Shown here: positions 13,756 through 21,741 of the stretch, one piece after another
How the letters are laid out: each line of letters begins with the position of its first letter
Numbering within the stretch: position 1 is the stretch's first letter
NCBI GenBank assembly: GCA_026413755.1
Contig: JAOAKH010000013.1
Location: 1-32,343, forward strand
Length of the DNA: 32,343 nt
Source of the DNA: Acidilobaceae archaeon
Lineage (GTDB): Archaea; Thermoproteota; Thermoprotei_A; Sulfolobales; Acidilobaceae
Direction of reading: 5' to 3'
Program-made: the position numbers and the translations under genes
The notes under the pieces: model-generated
The model's database searches: none
What the model was told of the DNA's origin: nothing
Seen by the model: only the letters and a program-made list of their open reading frames with translations

Positions 13756-14355
13756 TTGGTGGGCTACGTGGAGGAGGTAGTGTCGAGAGCCCTCTCCCAA
13801 GCACTCCTTTACGGCTTCCCCATAGAGTTCAAGGTCTCGGGAAGCGTAGTCACGATACGCTACAAGGGGAGAGGGGTCCAGTACGTCGTCCTAGAACTGA
13901 GAGACCTCTCGGGGAAGCCCTCAGGCGTGGGCCTTGCGGTCCCAGGCCTAGAGCAGTTCCACGTCAAGATAGCTGAGCTGGGCGAGGACGGGGCTAAGGT
14001 GCTCTGGGAGGAGCTGCCGAAGGCCATAGCCCTTGACAAGAAGTTCATGGGGTGGGGAGAAACTGACCTCTGGATCATCAGGTTCAAGCTGAGGGGACAG
14101 CTGAGGGAAGCAAAGGACCCTCCCGAGCCCTTGCGGGAGCTCCTGGGGCTGGGCCTCAAAGCCTACACTTCCCCAGAGCAGCTCGAGTACGCCGTGGGCT
14201 CAGAGGGCGTCATAGGGCTCTGGTACACTCCCATGACGAGCAGGGTTGACTTTGCCATGGAGATCCAGGAGAGGATGGGCCTCTTCAGGTGGGGAGAGGC
14301 CCTGAGGGGGGCAAGGGAGTGGGTAGAGAGGGTAGAGCAGTCAAGGTGGCTGTGA
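13756..14355 (+). CDS. Unknown protein between hynL and hypF
   Basis: Not recognised. About 199 residues, no cysteine, no membrane segment or signal. It has mixed alpha/beta character: SGSVVTIRYKGRGVQYVVLE, LAVPGLEQFHVKIAEL, MGWGETDLWIIRFKLRGQL, EQLEYAVGSEGVIGLWYTP. A basic, Trp-containing C-terminus ends EWVERVEQSRWL. The start is uncertain: TTG 13756, GTG 13759 and GTG 13768 are in frame and none has a clear ribosome-binding site. It overlaps hypF by several codons, implying translational coupling, and lies between two hydrogenase genes, so an accessory role is likely but unproven. Confidence 0.65.
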   Translation: MVGYVEEVVSRALSQALLYGFPIEFKVSGSVVTIRYKGRGVQYVVLELRDLSGKPSGVGLAVPGLEQFHVKIAELGEDGAKVLWEELPKAIALDKKFMGWGETDLWIIRFKLRGQLREAKDPPEPLRELLGLGLKAYTSPEQLEYAVGSEGVIGLWYTPMTSRVDFAMEIQERMGLFRWGEALRGAREWVERVEQSRWL

Positions 14356-16634
14356 GGGGAGTAGTGCAGGGGGTGGGCTTCAGGCCCTTCGTATACAGGC
14401 TCGCCTCCTCCCTGGGGCTCAGGGGATACGTAAGGAACATGGGCGGCAGCGAGGCGGAGATCTGGCTTGAGGGGGAGGACAGCAAGGTAGAGGAGTTCCT
14501 CAGGAGGCTGAGGGAGGAGAAGCCCCCGCCTGCAAAGCTGGAGGAGGTGAGGCTGGAGGAGGTGGCGCCTGCAGGACATATGCAGTTCTTGATCCTCGAG
14601 AGCTCGGCGGCAAAGAGGGTGAGGAGCTCCATACCCCCGGACATAGCGATCTGCGAGGACTGTGCGAGGGAGGTCCTGAGCCCCGGGAGCAGGTTCTCCG
14701 GCTACCATTGGAACAGCTGCGCCTGGTGCGGGCCGAGGTTCTCCATGATATACGAGATACCTTACGACAGGCACAACACAGCTATGAGGGATTTCCCGCT
14801 CTGCGAGGACTGTGCGAGGGACTACGGCGATCCTGCTAACGCCAGAAGGTTCCACGCCCAGGGCATAAGCTGCAGCCGCTGCGGCCCCAAGACCTTTGTG
14901 CTCTCCGGTAGGGGCGAGAGGATAAGCGTAGAGGACGCCGTGGAGTTCATTGCAACGGCGATAGAGGAGGGCCGCATAGTTGCAATAAAGGGGGTGGGAG
15001 GGTACCACATAGCCTCCCTGGCCTCCCGCGACGAGGTGGTGGCGGAGCTCAGAAGGAGGAAGAGGAGGCCCACTAAGCCCTTCGCCCTTATGGCCAGAGA
15101 CCTGGAGGTAGTGGAAAGGATAGCCGAGGTGCCGCCCATTGCGAGGGAGCTCCTCCTCTCGCCCCAGAGGCCCATAGTGCTGCTGCCAAAGAAAGAGGGG
15201 GCGCCCGTTTCAGAGCTAGTGGCCCCCGGCCTCTCCTCCCTCGGCATAATGCTGCCCTACACCGCCTTCCAGCTACTGCTCATGCAGAAAGTCAAGGACG
15301 GCTTCCTGATCATGACGAGCGCGAACGTCCACGGCAGGCCTATGTGCACAGAGCTGGACTGCGTGCTCAGGGAGCTCTCGGACGCTGTGGACTACGTCGT
15401 GGAGCACGAGCGCAAGATAGCCCATAGGGCTGACGATAGCGTCGTGAGGCTCACAGATGGCGAGCCCGTCATGCTAAGGAGAGGGAGGGGGTACGCCCCC
15501 TCCTGGCTCCAGCTGCCCTTCCAAATAGCGGAGTCAGCAGCGGTGGGGGCGGAGCTGCAGACGGCGGGGGCGGTGGCTTTCGAGGACAAGGCCGTGCTAA
15601 CTCAGTACATAGGCGACGTGGACGAGCCGGCCACGCTGGAGGAGCTGGAGAGGGAGGTGAGGTGGCTCCTGCGCGCCTATGACTTGAGGCCTGCCTTTGT
15701 TGCCCGTGACATGCACCCGCTCTACCATAACAGGAGGCTTGCGGAGGAACTGGCGCAGGAGCTGGGGGCCAGCATAGTGGAGGTGCAGCACCACCACGCT
15801 CACGCAGCTGCTGCCATGGTAGAGGCAGGAGTGGGAGAGGGGGAGAGGGTGGCAGCCATAGCTATAGACGGCACCGGCTACGCTTCTCCGGGGAGCATAT
15901 GGGGAGGGGAGGTTCTCATAGCTAGCTATGAAAGCTATGAAAGGGCGGGGAGCATTAGGCCCTTCAGCCTCCCGGGCGGCGACAGCGCCGCTATCTACCC
16001 AGCGAAGCCGCTCGTAGCCCTAATGGCCTCTTACGGCTACTCCGAGGATGAGGTTCTAGAGGCCCTGAGGAGGAGGGGCTTGCTGAGGTCCCTCCCCTAC
16101 GGGGAGAAGGAGGCTATAGTAACTTACGAGGCGGCAAGGAGGCGGAAGGGGGTAGAGACCTCGAGCCTCGGGAGGACTCTCGACGCCTTCTCTGCACTGC
16201 TGGGGACATGTGCAGCGAGGACTTACGAGGGAGAGCCCCCGATGCTGCTAGAGTCCCTTGCAGAGAGGGGCAAGAGGGTGATAGCGGAGGCGGAGGTGAC
16301 CTCCGAGGAAATACCCAGGGTGAGCGTGCGCCCCCTCTTGGAGGTGGCGCTGGCGGGAGGAGCGCCAAGAGAGGACGTAGCTCTCTCCGTACAGCTGAGC
16401 ATAGGGGAAGCCCTGGGGAGGATAGCCGTCTCTGCCCTGAAGGGGAGGAGGGGGGTGAGAGGAGACCTGCTTGTAGTCAGCGGCGGTGCCGCTGTTAACA
16501 CCTTCATACTGAGGGGCATACGGCAAGCCGCGAGAGAGGGGGGGCTGAGGGTCTTCGTCCCCAGGCTCGTGCCCCCCAACGACGGCTCCATAGCTCTCGG
16601 GCAGCTCGCTGTGGGCCATCACCTCGTCCGCTAG
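14319..16634 (+). CDS. hypF: Carbamoyltransferase HypF
   Basis: Makes carbamoyl-adenylate from carbamoyl phosphate and transfers the carbamoyl group to the HypE C-terminal Cys. Domains appear in the usual order. First is the acylphosphatase domain (VRGVVQGVGFRPFVYRLA). Then come two zinc fingers (CEDC...CAWCG and CEDC...CSRCG), then a YrdC-like domain (GRIVAIKGVGGYHIA, RRRKRRPTKPFALMA, SPQRPIVLLPKK), then a Kae1-like domain (VQHHHAHAAAAMVEAG, AIAIDGTGYASPGSIWGGE). About 771 residues from GTG 14319; GTG 14289 and GTG 14346 are alternatives. The start overlaps the preceding unknown gene. A 9-base tandem duplication encodes Ser-Tyr-Glu twice at 15924-15941. Confidence 0.96.
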   Translation: MGREGRAVKVAVRGVVQGVGFRPFVYRLASSLGLRGYVRNMGGSEAEIWLEGEDSKVEEFLRRLREEKPPPAKLEEVRLEEVAPAGHMQFLILESSAAKRVRSSIPPDIAICEDCAREVLSPGSRFSGYHWNSCAWCGPRFSMIYEIPYDRHNTAMRDFPLCEDCARDYGDPANARRFHAQGISCSRCGPKTFVLSGRGERISVEDAVEFIATAIEEGRIVAIKGVGGYHIASLASRDEVVAELRRRKRRPTKPFALMARDLEVVERIAEVPPIARELLLSPQRPIVLLPKKEGAPVSELVAPGLSSLGIMLPYTAFQLLLMQKVKDGFLIMTSANVHGRPMCTELDCVLRELSDAVDYVVEHERKIAHRADDSVVRLTDGEPVMLRRGRGYAPSWLQLPFQIAESAAVGAELQTAGAVAFEDKAVLTQYIGDVDEPATLEELEREVRWLLRAYDLRPAFVARDMHPLYHNRRLAEELAQELGASIVEVQHHHAHAAAAMVEAGVGEGERVAAIAIDGTGYASPGSIWGGEVLIASYESYERAGSIRPFSLPGGDSAAIYPAKPLVALMASYGYSEDEVLEALRRRGLLRSLPYGEKEAIVTYEAARRRKGVETSSLGRTLDAFSALLGTCAARTYEGEPPMLLESLAERGKRVIAEAEVTSEEIPRVSVRPLLEVALAGGAPREDVALSVQLSIGEALGRIAVSALKGRRGVRGDLLVVSGGAAVNTFILRGIRQAAREGGLRVFVPRLVPPNDGSIALGQLAVGHHLVR

Positions 16635-16739
16635 CAGTACTAATGAACGTAGCTGCGGCTCGAGGAAGCTCAAAAATTACATGTGCTACGATGTCTACAT
16701 GAGTTTGCGAGAAGAGATAAGCCCATAAGCTCACCCGGG

Positions 16740-16753
16740 ACTTTGCGCAAAGT
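16740..16753. promoter_or_regulatory. Perfect 14-bp palindrome upstream of permease gene (candidate operator)
   Basis: ACTTTGCGCAAAGT reads identically on both strands and ends 14 bases before the GTG at 16768. A weak TATA-like CATAAG lies about 16725-16730, so the palindrome would cover the expected transcription start, typical of a dimeric repressor site. The rest of the 133-base gap (16635-16767) shows nothing else I can support. Confidence 0.45.
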
Positions 16754-16767
16754 GGGCGGTGTCGTAG

Positions 16768-18063
16768 GTGGACACACTTACGCTGGCGGTCTTTCTGATC
16801 ACGATAGCTTCAATAATATTCCTCCCCCTCGAGAGGTCCCTTGTGGCCTTTGCAGGGCTTATAGCGATGGTGCTGCTCTCCCAGCACTACGACTTCGTGG
16901 ACGCCTTCAAGGCGGTGGACTGGAACGTTATGATGATACTCCTCGGTATGTGGACCCTCTCCGGCTACCTCTCCAAGTCCCGCCTGCCAGAATACATAGT
17001 GTACGAAGTTGCAAAGAGAACGCACTCCTACGCTGCGTTCCTTCTCTCCCTTACGCTCATAGCCTCCTTCACCACGCTCTTCGTCGACAACGTGCTAGTC
17101 ATCCTCCTCTTCGGTGGGCTAGCGGTGAGGGCCGCAAAGCTCGTGGGCAAGGACCCGCTGTTGACCTCAATGATAATTGGGCTGGCTGCCAACTATATGG
17201 GCACCGGCTTGCTGCTGGGCGACTTGCCCCCCCAGCTCCTCCACAGCGTTGCGGGAGCTGAGTTCCTCGACTTCGTATGGTTCCGTGGCACCCCCGGCAG
17301 CCTGTTCCTCCTGACGGCCTCCTTCCTCCTCACGCTTGCCCTCTTCTACAGGCCTTGGTTTGGCGGGAGGGCGAGGCAGGTAGACATAGACGTGGAGAAG
17401 CCCAAGGACTTCGACGCCTTCACCGCAGCCATGGCGCTCCTTGGCTTCCTCGCCTTCGTGGTCCTCGCCTCCTTCAGGCCTCTGCTGGGCGTAGAGCTGG
17501 GAGCCATAGCAGTCTCCGTTGCCATAGCAGTAGCTGCGCTGTTGGAGACGGCAAGGGCATATGGGAGGAGGAACGTGCCCTCCTACGAGGAGGTGATCAG
17601 AGACATGGAGTGGAGGGTCTTCATATTCTACGCCAGCCTCTTCGGCCTCGTGGGAGGGCTAAAGGAGGGGGGCGTCATAAAGAGCTTCCTCGAGCCCATC
17701 CACTCCTTCCTTGCCTCTCACTCGCTGCTCTCCTTTGCTGTAGTTTACTGGCTATCCGCGGCCCTCTCTTCCTTCGTGGAGCACGATGCTGTCATACTCG
17801 TAGCCCTCGTTACGGTAAAGGAGCTGGCCCAGTCCTTCGCCATAGATCCCTGGCCTTTCTACTGGGCGATCGTGTGGGCGGGCACTCTCGGCAGCAACGC
17901 CACCATAACGGGAGCTCCGGCGCTGTACCTCTCTCTATTGCTTGCAGAGAAGGAGAGAGGGAGGGCCAGCTGGGTAGAGTGGATGAAGATAACGGTGCCC
18001 TTCACGCTTGTCTCCACGACTATACACTTTGCAATATCGCTCCTTGTGCTACAGTTTTGGTGA
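16768..18063 (+). CDS. ArsB/NhaD-type ion permease
   Basis: Integral membrane protein of 431 residues with roughly 10-12 hydrophobic segments, of the ion transporter superfamily that includes ArsB, NhaD and citrate/dicarboxylate permeases. Family-like features are the early FLPLERSLVAFAGLIAMVLL segment, the FVDAFKAVDWNVMMILLGMW re-entrant region, SFTTLFVDNVLVILLFGGLAV in the first half and the repeat-related WAGTLGSNATITGAPALYLS in the second half. This fits a secondary transporter with two inverted halves. The substrate (arsenite, Na+/H+ or organic anion) cannot be told from sequence. GTG 16768 is the start. It is preceded by a palindromic candidate operator and followed after five bases by the long hairpin element. 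Confidence 0.8.
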   Translation: MDTLTLAVFLITIASIIFLPLERSLVAFAGLIAMVLLSQHYDFVDAFKAVDWNVMMILLGMWTLSGYLSKSRLPEYIVYEVAKRTHSYAAFLLSLTLIASFTTLFVDNVLVILLFGGLAVRAAKLVGKDPLLTSMIIGLAANYMGTGLLLGDLPPQLLHSVAGAEFLDFVWFRGTPGSLFLLTASFLLTLALFYRPWFGGRARQVDIDVEKPKDFDAFTAAMALLGFLAFVVLASFRPLLGVELGAIAVSVAIAVAALLETARAYGRRNVPSYEEVIRDMEWRVFIFYASLFGLVGGLKEGGVIKSFLEPIHSFLASHSLLSFAVVYWLSAALSSFVEHDAVILVALVTVKELAQSFAIDPWPFYWAIVWAGTLGSNATITGAPALYLSLLLAEKERGRASWVEWMKITVPFTLVSTTIHFAISLLVLQFW

Positions 18064-18068
18064 GAAGG

Positions 18069-18352
18069 GGCGGACGCGCTGCGCAGAGCACTTCATGAAA
18101 CGCGTTGCGCCCTACCTCGGGGCCCCGTGAGACAGCAATAAGGCAGAAATCGCATAGAGTGGGGGCATAATGCTATCTCAAGCCCTAATGCTCTGGGCCT
18201 TCCATCCCTCGGGGGTCGCCCCTCGGGTGTATGGCCCAGGGCATTGGGGCCTGGGACGGCATTATGCCCCCACTCTATGCGATTTCTGCCTTATTGCTGT
18301 CCCAGGCAGGGCGCAACGCGCCTGCGCAGGTGCTCTGCGCAGCGCGTCCGCC
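18069..18352. repeat. Giant inverted repeat / 284-nt long hairpin element
   Basis: Nearly the whole stretch folds back on itself around 18216. The inner arms 18131-18173 and 18259-18301 are a perfect 43-bp match. The pairing continues inward with the same register to 18213/18219: over 18131-18213, by my count, 71 Watson-Crick pairs, five G-U (plus strand) and seven mismatches. Outward, 18101-18113 pairs with 18308-18320 (13 bp) and 18069-18091 with 18330-18352 (23 bp), separated by a 9x9 internal loop. The left arm carries an 11-nt insertion with the self-complementary CGGGGCCCCG (18118-18127). The loop also holds self-complementary TTCATGAA (18092-18099) facing CCTGCGCAGG (18321-18330). No coding capacity that I believe. 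It fills most of the 359-base gap between two convergent genes. It could be a MITE-like foldback element, a structured RNA or a terminator. Confidence 0.9.
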
Positions 18353-18387
18353 AACCCTATCTAATGTCAGCGGAGGTTAATAAGGGA

Positions 18388-18420
18388 TTAAGCCGGCTCT
18401 GAAGATAGAAAGGCTTAAAT
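18388..18420. other. Inverted repeat TTAAGCC/GGCTTAA with promoter-like ends
   Basis: TTAAGCC (18389-18395) and GGCTTAA (18412-18418) form a 7-bp inverted repeat with a 16-base loop just beyond the S8 stop codon. It could help end the ribosomal operon. Each arm also resembles a TATA box: the left one, read on the minus strand, would start RNA near 18365, just outside the long hairpin. Both readings are tentative. Confidence 0.35.
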
Positions 18421-18422
18421 AC

Positions 18423-18824
18423 TCAATAGACGTAGGCTATCAGAACTCCTCCAGTCTTCTTCTCTATTGCCTCCAGGCTGGTCATGACGCCCTTGTCAGT
18501 GGAGAGGATGAGTATGCCTATGTCCCTGCTTGCTAGGTACTTGCGGTAGTGCTCGGGCAGCTTCACTAGCTCCCTGTACTTCACGGAGACCCTGGGCTTT
18601 ATGGCGCCGCAGTCGTTTATCCTGCCCAGGAGCTGCACCCTGAACTTGCCCCACCTCCCGTCGTCTATGTACTCAAAGTCGCCGATGTAGCCCTCTCTCT
18701 TCATTACGTTTAGCACCTGGGCTACCAGCTTGGAGGCAGGCCATACTATTGCCTCGCTCTTCCCCCTCTTCTCCGAATTCTTTATCGTTGAGAGAGCGTT
18801 AGCCAGGGGGTCCAGGGTCACCAC
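18423..18824 (-). CDS. rpsH: Ribosomal protein S8
   Basis: 30S protein binding the central domain of 16S rRNA. 133 residues, archaeal length. N-terminal [20 protein letters not shown] is the S8 signature helix, and the C-terminus has [20 protein letters not shown] and ends GGVLIAYVY, the conserved rRNA-binding part. GTG start six bases after the S14 stop codon. It is the last gene of the operon here; L6, which normally follows, is absent. Confidence 0.97.
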   Translation of the reverse strand: MVTLDPLANALSTIKNSEKRGKSEAIVWPASKLVAQVLNVMKREGYIGDFEYIDDGRWGKFRVQLLGRINDCGAIKPRVSVKYRELVKLPEHYRKYLASRDIGILILSTDKGVMTSLEAIEKKTGGVLIAYVY

Positions 18825-18830
18825 GGCTCC

Positions 18831-18995
18831 TCACGCCCTCTTCCTGAAACCTATGGCGTAGGCTATCTCCCTAAAGCATTGCCTACAGAGGTAGAGCCCG
18901 TACTTCTGGATCACCGCGTCCCTCGTGCCGCAGCGCTGACAAGCCTGAGCTCCCATCCCCATCTTCTTAGGCCTCATGGGCTTGAACTTCCCCAT
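18831..18995 (-). CDS. rpsN: Ribosomal protein S14 (zinc-binding, 54 residues)
   Basis: Short gene. It reads MGKFKPMRPKKMGMGAQ, then a zinc finger C19xxC22 (ACQRCG) with a second pair C39xxC42 (LCRQC), and ends FREIAYAIGFRKRA, the archaeal S14 C-terminus. ATG at 18995 follows GGTGATGAGC, a good ribosome-binding site that overlaps the L5 stop region. Located between L5 and S8 exactly as expected for the spc-type order. Small subunit head protein contacting 16S rRNA. Confidence 0.96.
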   Translation of the reverse strand: MGKFKPMRPKKMGMGAQACQRCGTRDAVIQKYGLYLCRQCFREIAYAIGFRKRA

Positions 18996-19004
18996 GCTCA
19001 TCAC

Positions 19005-19550
19005 CTACACAAAAGTAATGCCCAGCTCGCGCGACAAGAGCAGCATTGACTCCTCCCTCGTGACCCTGTGCCTCCTAGGTATCCTAGCTTTGGCCCTCCT
19101 CCTGAGGGCGACCCTGTGGCCAGGCCTCTGAACAGTTATGCACACGTCTAGCCCGAAGATGCCTATGGCTGGATCGTACCTAATCCCCGGTATCTGGATG
19201 TGCTCCGGTATGCCGAAGCAAACGTTGCCGTGCTGGTCGACGCTGGAGGCCTTCAGCCTGTAGCCCACTGCATCGAGCAGCCTCTTCAAAATAGATATTG
19301 CCTCCTCCCCCCTCAGCGTCACCACAGCCCCGATCGCCTCACCCTTCTTGAAGCCAAAGGCCCTCTCCGTCTTTTTGGCCCTCCTGGGCGCGGGCTTCTT
19401 GCCAGTTATAGTCTCGAGCACCTTCATTGCCTTCGCCAGCCTCTCGCCGCTCTGCCCCACGCCTATGTTCAGCGTTACCTTCACTATCCTGGGCTTTCTC
19501 ATGGGGTTTTCCCAGGACTTAAGTATCTGCTCCTCCAGGCTCACTTCCAT
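19005..19550 (-). CDS. rplE: Ribosomal protein L5
   Basis: 50S central protuberance protein binding 5S rRNA. 181 residues. Recognised by NPMRKPRIVKVTLNIGVGQSG near the N-terminus, the TGKKPAPRRAKKTERAFGFKKGE segment (first 20 residues shown in family alignments as the 5S contact) and GIRYDPAIGIFGLDVC. ATG start overlaps the S4e stop by ten bases. Followed immediately by S14. Confidence 0.97.
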   Translation of the reverse strand: MEVSLEEQILKSWENPMRKPRIVKVTLNIGVGQSGERLAKAMKVLETITGKKPAPRRAKKTERAFGFKKGEAIGAVVTLRGEEAISILKRLLDAVGYRLKASSVDQHGNVCFGIPEHIQIPGIRYDPAIGIFGLDVCITVQRPGHRVALRRRAKARIPRRHRVTREESMLLLSRELGITFV

Positions 19551-20302
19551 GCACCCGCCGGCAAGGAAATAAGCGGCTTCTCGTCGCCTATCACGAATAT
19601 GTAGTTTAGGCTAGTCTGGAAGAGGTTTCTCTTCGCATCCTCCAGCGTCACAACTGTGCTCTCCTTTCTCCAGCCCGGCGCAACCGACTTTATTCTCCCC
19701 ACTCTCCCCACGGCCCTGCCGCCCATAACTATAGCTATCTTCCCCTCGCCGAAGGGCACATAGCTGAGCACCGCGGAGTCGGATAGCGACAGAAGCACAG
19801 TGCCCCAGGTGTCGTATATGTCCTCCACCGGGTTCCTGGGGTCCTTCACCCTAATGAGCACGTTCCTGCCGCCGTAAAGGTTAAGCTGAACGTGCCCTCC
19901 CTTAACGGTGGTCTTGTTCTCTATCCTCAGCGGCTTCACCCCGGCCTCAGCTGGGTTAATGGGGTGGAGCTTGAAGAAAGTGGTGGGGTACGGCAGCACC
20001 CTGAAGACCTCCCCGCTCCCCTTCACCTCTAGCACGTCCATGAAGCCCACGGGGAACTTGTAGTCCCTCCTCACCACGCCGTCTACTTTGAAGTTCCCCT
20101 CAGCTATTAGCCTCCTGGCCTCCCTAGCTGTCTTCGCGTACCCCAGCACGTCCCTCACCACCAGCAGCAGCGGTAGGCTTGAGGCCTTGCTGTGGGGCCC
20201 GGCCCTCGGCTTCACTGTCCAGGGATGCTCCTTCCTCTTAACAGGCCAGAAGGGAGGGGCTGCTAGGGCTTTCAGGTGCTTGCTCTCACCCAGCTTGCCC
20301 AC
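19541..20302 (-). CDS. rps4e: Ribosomal protein S4e
   Basis: Archaeal/eukaryotic-type small-subunit protein with an N-terminal S4 RNA-binding domain (about 45-105, [19 protein letters not shown]) followed by the S4e central domain ([19 protein letters not shown]) and a KOW-like C-terminus ([13 protein letters not shown]). 253 residues, normal length. GTG start, 17-base overlap with the L24 end. Absence from bacteria makes it a clear archaeal marker for this window. Confidence 0.97.
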   Translation of the reverse strand: MGKLGESKHLKALAAPPFWPVKRKEHPWTVKPRAGPHSKASSLPLLLVVRDVLGYAKTAREARRLIAEGNFKVDGVVRRDYKFPVGFMDVLEVKGSGEVFRVLPYPTTFFKLHPINPAEAGVKPLRIENKTTVKGGHVQLNLYGGRNVLIRVKDPRNPVEDIYDTWGTVLLSLSDSAVLSYVPFGEGKIAIVMGGRAVGRVGRIKSVAPGWRKESTVVTLEDAKRNLFQTSLNYIFVIGDEKPLISLPAGAWK

Positions 20303-20705
20303 CCTCTTTCACCTCCTGCTTCTCCTCTAGCTCCACGGCCCTCCCCGTCTTCCTCTCTATGATCTCCTTCCTCCGCTCGTCCTTGAGGTCCAGGGAGATT
20401 ATCACCACCTTTGAGGGATGTATGGGGACGAAGCGCGGAGTGCCGTCAAGCCTCTTCCTCGTGACGCCGTCCACGAATATTCTCGCCCTCCTTAGGTTCA
20501 CCTTCACTACCGCGCCCTCCTGGCCGGCGAAGTCGCCCCTCACTATCCTCACCTTGTCGCCCTTCCTCACGGGCAACCTCTTCACGCCCAGCTTTTCCCT
20601 CAGCTCGGGGCTGAGGGGAGCCGTCACCAGCTTCTGCCTCCTATGGAGGGGCGCTAGCCTGAGTGCAGCCCTCACCTTCCTAGGCTGCGAGCTCACTGCG
20701 CTCAC
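20286..20705 (-). CDS. rplX: Ribosomal protein L24
   Basis: Assembly-initiating 50S protein with a KOW domain ([36 protein letters not shown]). 139 residues. N-terminal basic stretch ([20 protein letters not shown]) is the archaeal form, and the C-terminal charged tail ends [16 protein letters not shown] start one base after the L14 stop codon. Confidence 0.96.
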   Translation of the reverse strand: MSAVSSQPRKVRAALRLAPLHRRQKLVTAPLSPELREKLGVKRLPVRKGDKVRIVRGDFAGQEGAVVKVNLRRARIFVDGVTRKRLDGTPRFVPIHPSKVVIISLDLKDERRKEIIERKTGRAVELEEKQEVKEGGQAG

Positions 20706-20706
20706 C

Positions 20707-21123
20707 TCAGACTATCATAGTGGCCAGCTTTGCCACCTTTGGCCACCTCTCCGCTGCCTCCCTTGCTATGGGCCCCCTCACCTCGCTCCCCCTCGGCGTC
20801 CCATCTGGGTTGATAAGGACCACCGCGTTGTCCTCGAAGGAGACCCAAGTGCCGTCGGGCCTCCTAAAAGGCCTCCTCTGCCTTACTACGACGGCGTACA
20901 CTATTTGCTTCCTCATCTGCGGCGTCCCCTTCTTGACTGAGGCTACCACGAGGTCCCCCACGGCTGCAAAGGGCACCCTCCTGAGCCTGGTCTTTATAAG
21001 AGGCACGTTAATTATCATAACCTCTTTTGCACCGCTGTTGTCCGCTACTGGCACATAGCTCCCTACCTGAAGGCCCGCGTTGACCCTAGGCCTTGCGGCA
21101 GTAAGCTCGTATTTCCTCTTCAC
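20707..21123 (-). CDS. rplN: Ribosomal protein L14
   Basis: 50S protein at the subunit interface. 138 residues with [34 protein letters not shown], and [19 protein letters not shown] followed by [18 protein letters not shown], all L14 signatures. GTG start overlaps the S17 stop (GTGA). One-base gap to L24. Confidence 0.97.
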   Translation of the reverse strand: MKRKYELTAARPRVNAGLQVGSYVPVADNSGAKEVMIINVPLIKTRLRRVPFAAVGDLVVASVKKGTPQMRKQIVYAVVVRQRRPFRRPDGTWVSFEDNAVVLINPDGTPRGSEVRGPIAREAAERWPKVAKLATMIV

Positions 21124-21473
21124 CCTGACTTCACCCCTAACGTTACGAACCTAACTGTCTTAGCCAAAGGCCTGGTCTCCCCTATGATCACTCTCTGGCC
21201 CACCTCCACCTTAACGCAGGGCGGCACCCTCGCGTGGATCTTCTTCCTCCTCCTCTCGTACCTCTTGTACTTCTCGTCGTACTTGAGGTACTCGTGGCTG
21301 ATCACAGCCATCTTCTGCGCCTTGTACTTAACGACCACCCCCTCCAGCAACACCCCCCTTACCCTCAGCGAGCCGTGCCAGGGGCAGTTCCTGTCGCTGC
21401 AGCTCTCAGCAGGCGGCTTAACGCCGGGTATCTTCAACTCCTTCAGCTGGCTAGGCGCGGGCACTGCAGTCAC
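21120..21473 (-). CDS. rpsQ: Ribosomal protein S17
   Basis: 16S rRNA-binding OB-fold protein. 117 residues. The archaeal form is shown by an N-terminal extension with [16 protein letters not shown], then [22 protein letters not shown] and [26 protein letters not shown] start lies inside the end of the Rnp1 gene (23-base overlap). Confidence 0.97.
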   Translation of the reverse strand: MTAVPAPSQLKELKIPGVKPPAESCSDRNCPWHGSLRVRGVLLEGVVVKYKAQKMAVISHEYLKYDEKYKRYERRRKKIHARVPPCVKVEVGQRVIIGETRPLAKTVRFVTLGVKSG

Positions 21474-21741
21474 CCCACGCTATTCTCTTTGCTCTCTCCA
21501 GCGGATCTCCCAGGTCTTCCCCTCTCACCTTAACCCACTCACCCTTTACAAGTAGCTCCAACACGAGTCCCCCCTTAAGAAGTTTCACCCTCTTGCCGCT
21601 CACCTCCAGCTCTACAGTCCTTGCTGTCTCCCACGTAACGGCGCCTTCCCATCCTATGGCAGTATGGTCGGGGTAATCGACCACTCGAGCTCTTAGGCCC
21701 AAGATCTCGTGACAGAGCAGGTTCTCAGCCCTTAGCTCCAC
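21451..21741 (-). CDS. rnp1: Ribonuclease P protein component 1 (p29/Pop4)
   Basis: Protein cofactor of RNase P, which matures tRNA 5' ends. The 96 residues have an Sm-like fold: NLLCHEILGLRARVVDYPDH, IGWEGAVTWETARTVEL, GKRVKLLKGGLVLELL. Always placed between L29 and S17 in archaeal ribosomal operons, as here. GTG start overlaps the L29 stop by 17 bases. Confidence 0.93.
   Translation of the reverse strand: MELRAENLLCHEILGLRARVVDYPDHTAIGWEGAVTWETARTVELEVSGKRVKLLKGGLVLELLVKGEWVKVRGEDLGDPLERAKRIAWGDCSARA

Noticed and set aside
14163-15008. 281-codon open frame antisense to hypF
   Set aside because: Composition (many Pro, Arg, Leu, His, Tyr) is typical of antisense shadows in GC-rich DNA, and hypF is certain on the other strand.
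16683-17261. 192-codon frame overlapping the permease start
   Set aside because: Pro/Arg/His-rich shadow of the permease frame, which has clear membrane segments.
18069-18352. CRISPR array or tRNA-like interpretation of the repeat
   Set aside because: There are only two arms in inverted orientation, no direct repeats with spacers, and no tRNA fold.
18069-18352. Pure assembly fold-back artefact
   Set aside because: The arms differ by substitutions and an 11-base insertion, so one was not simply copied from the other in vitro; still worth a long-read check.
18170-18364. 64-codon open frame inside the long hairpin
   Set aside because: The region is explained by the inverted repeat; no ribosome-binding site or family resemblance.
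20359-20940. 193-codon open frame antisense to L24 and L14
   Set aside because: Spans two certain ribosomal protein genes on the opposite strand and has no motif.
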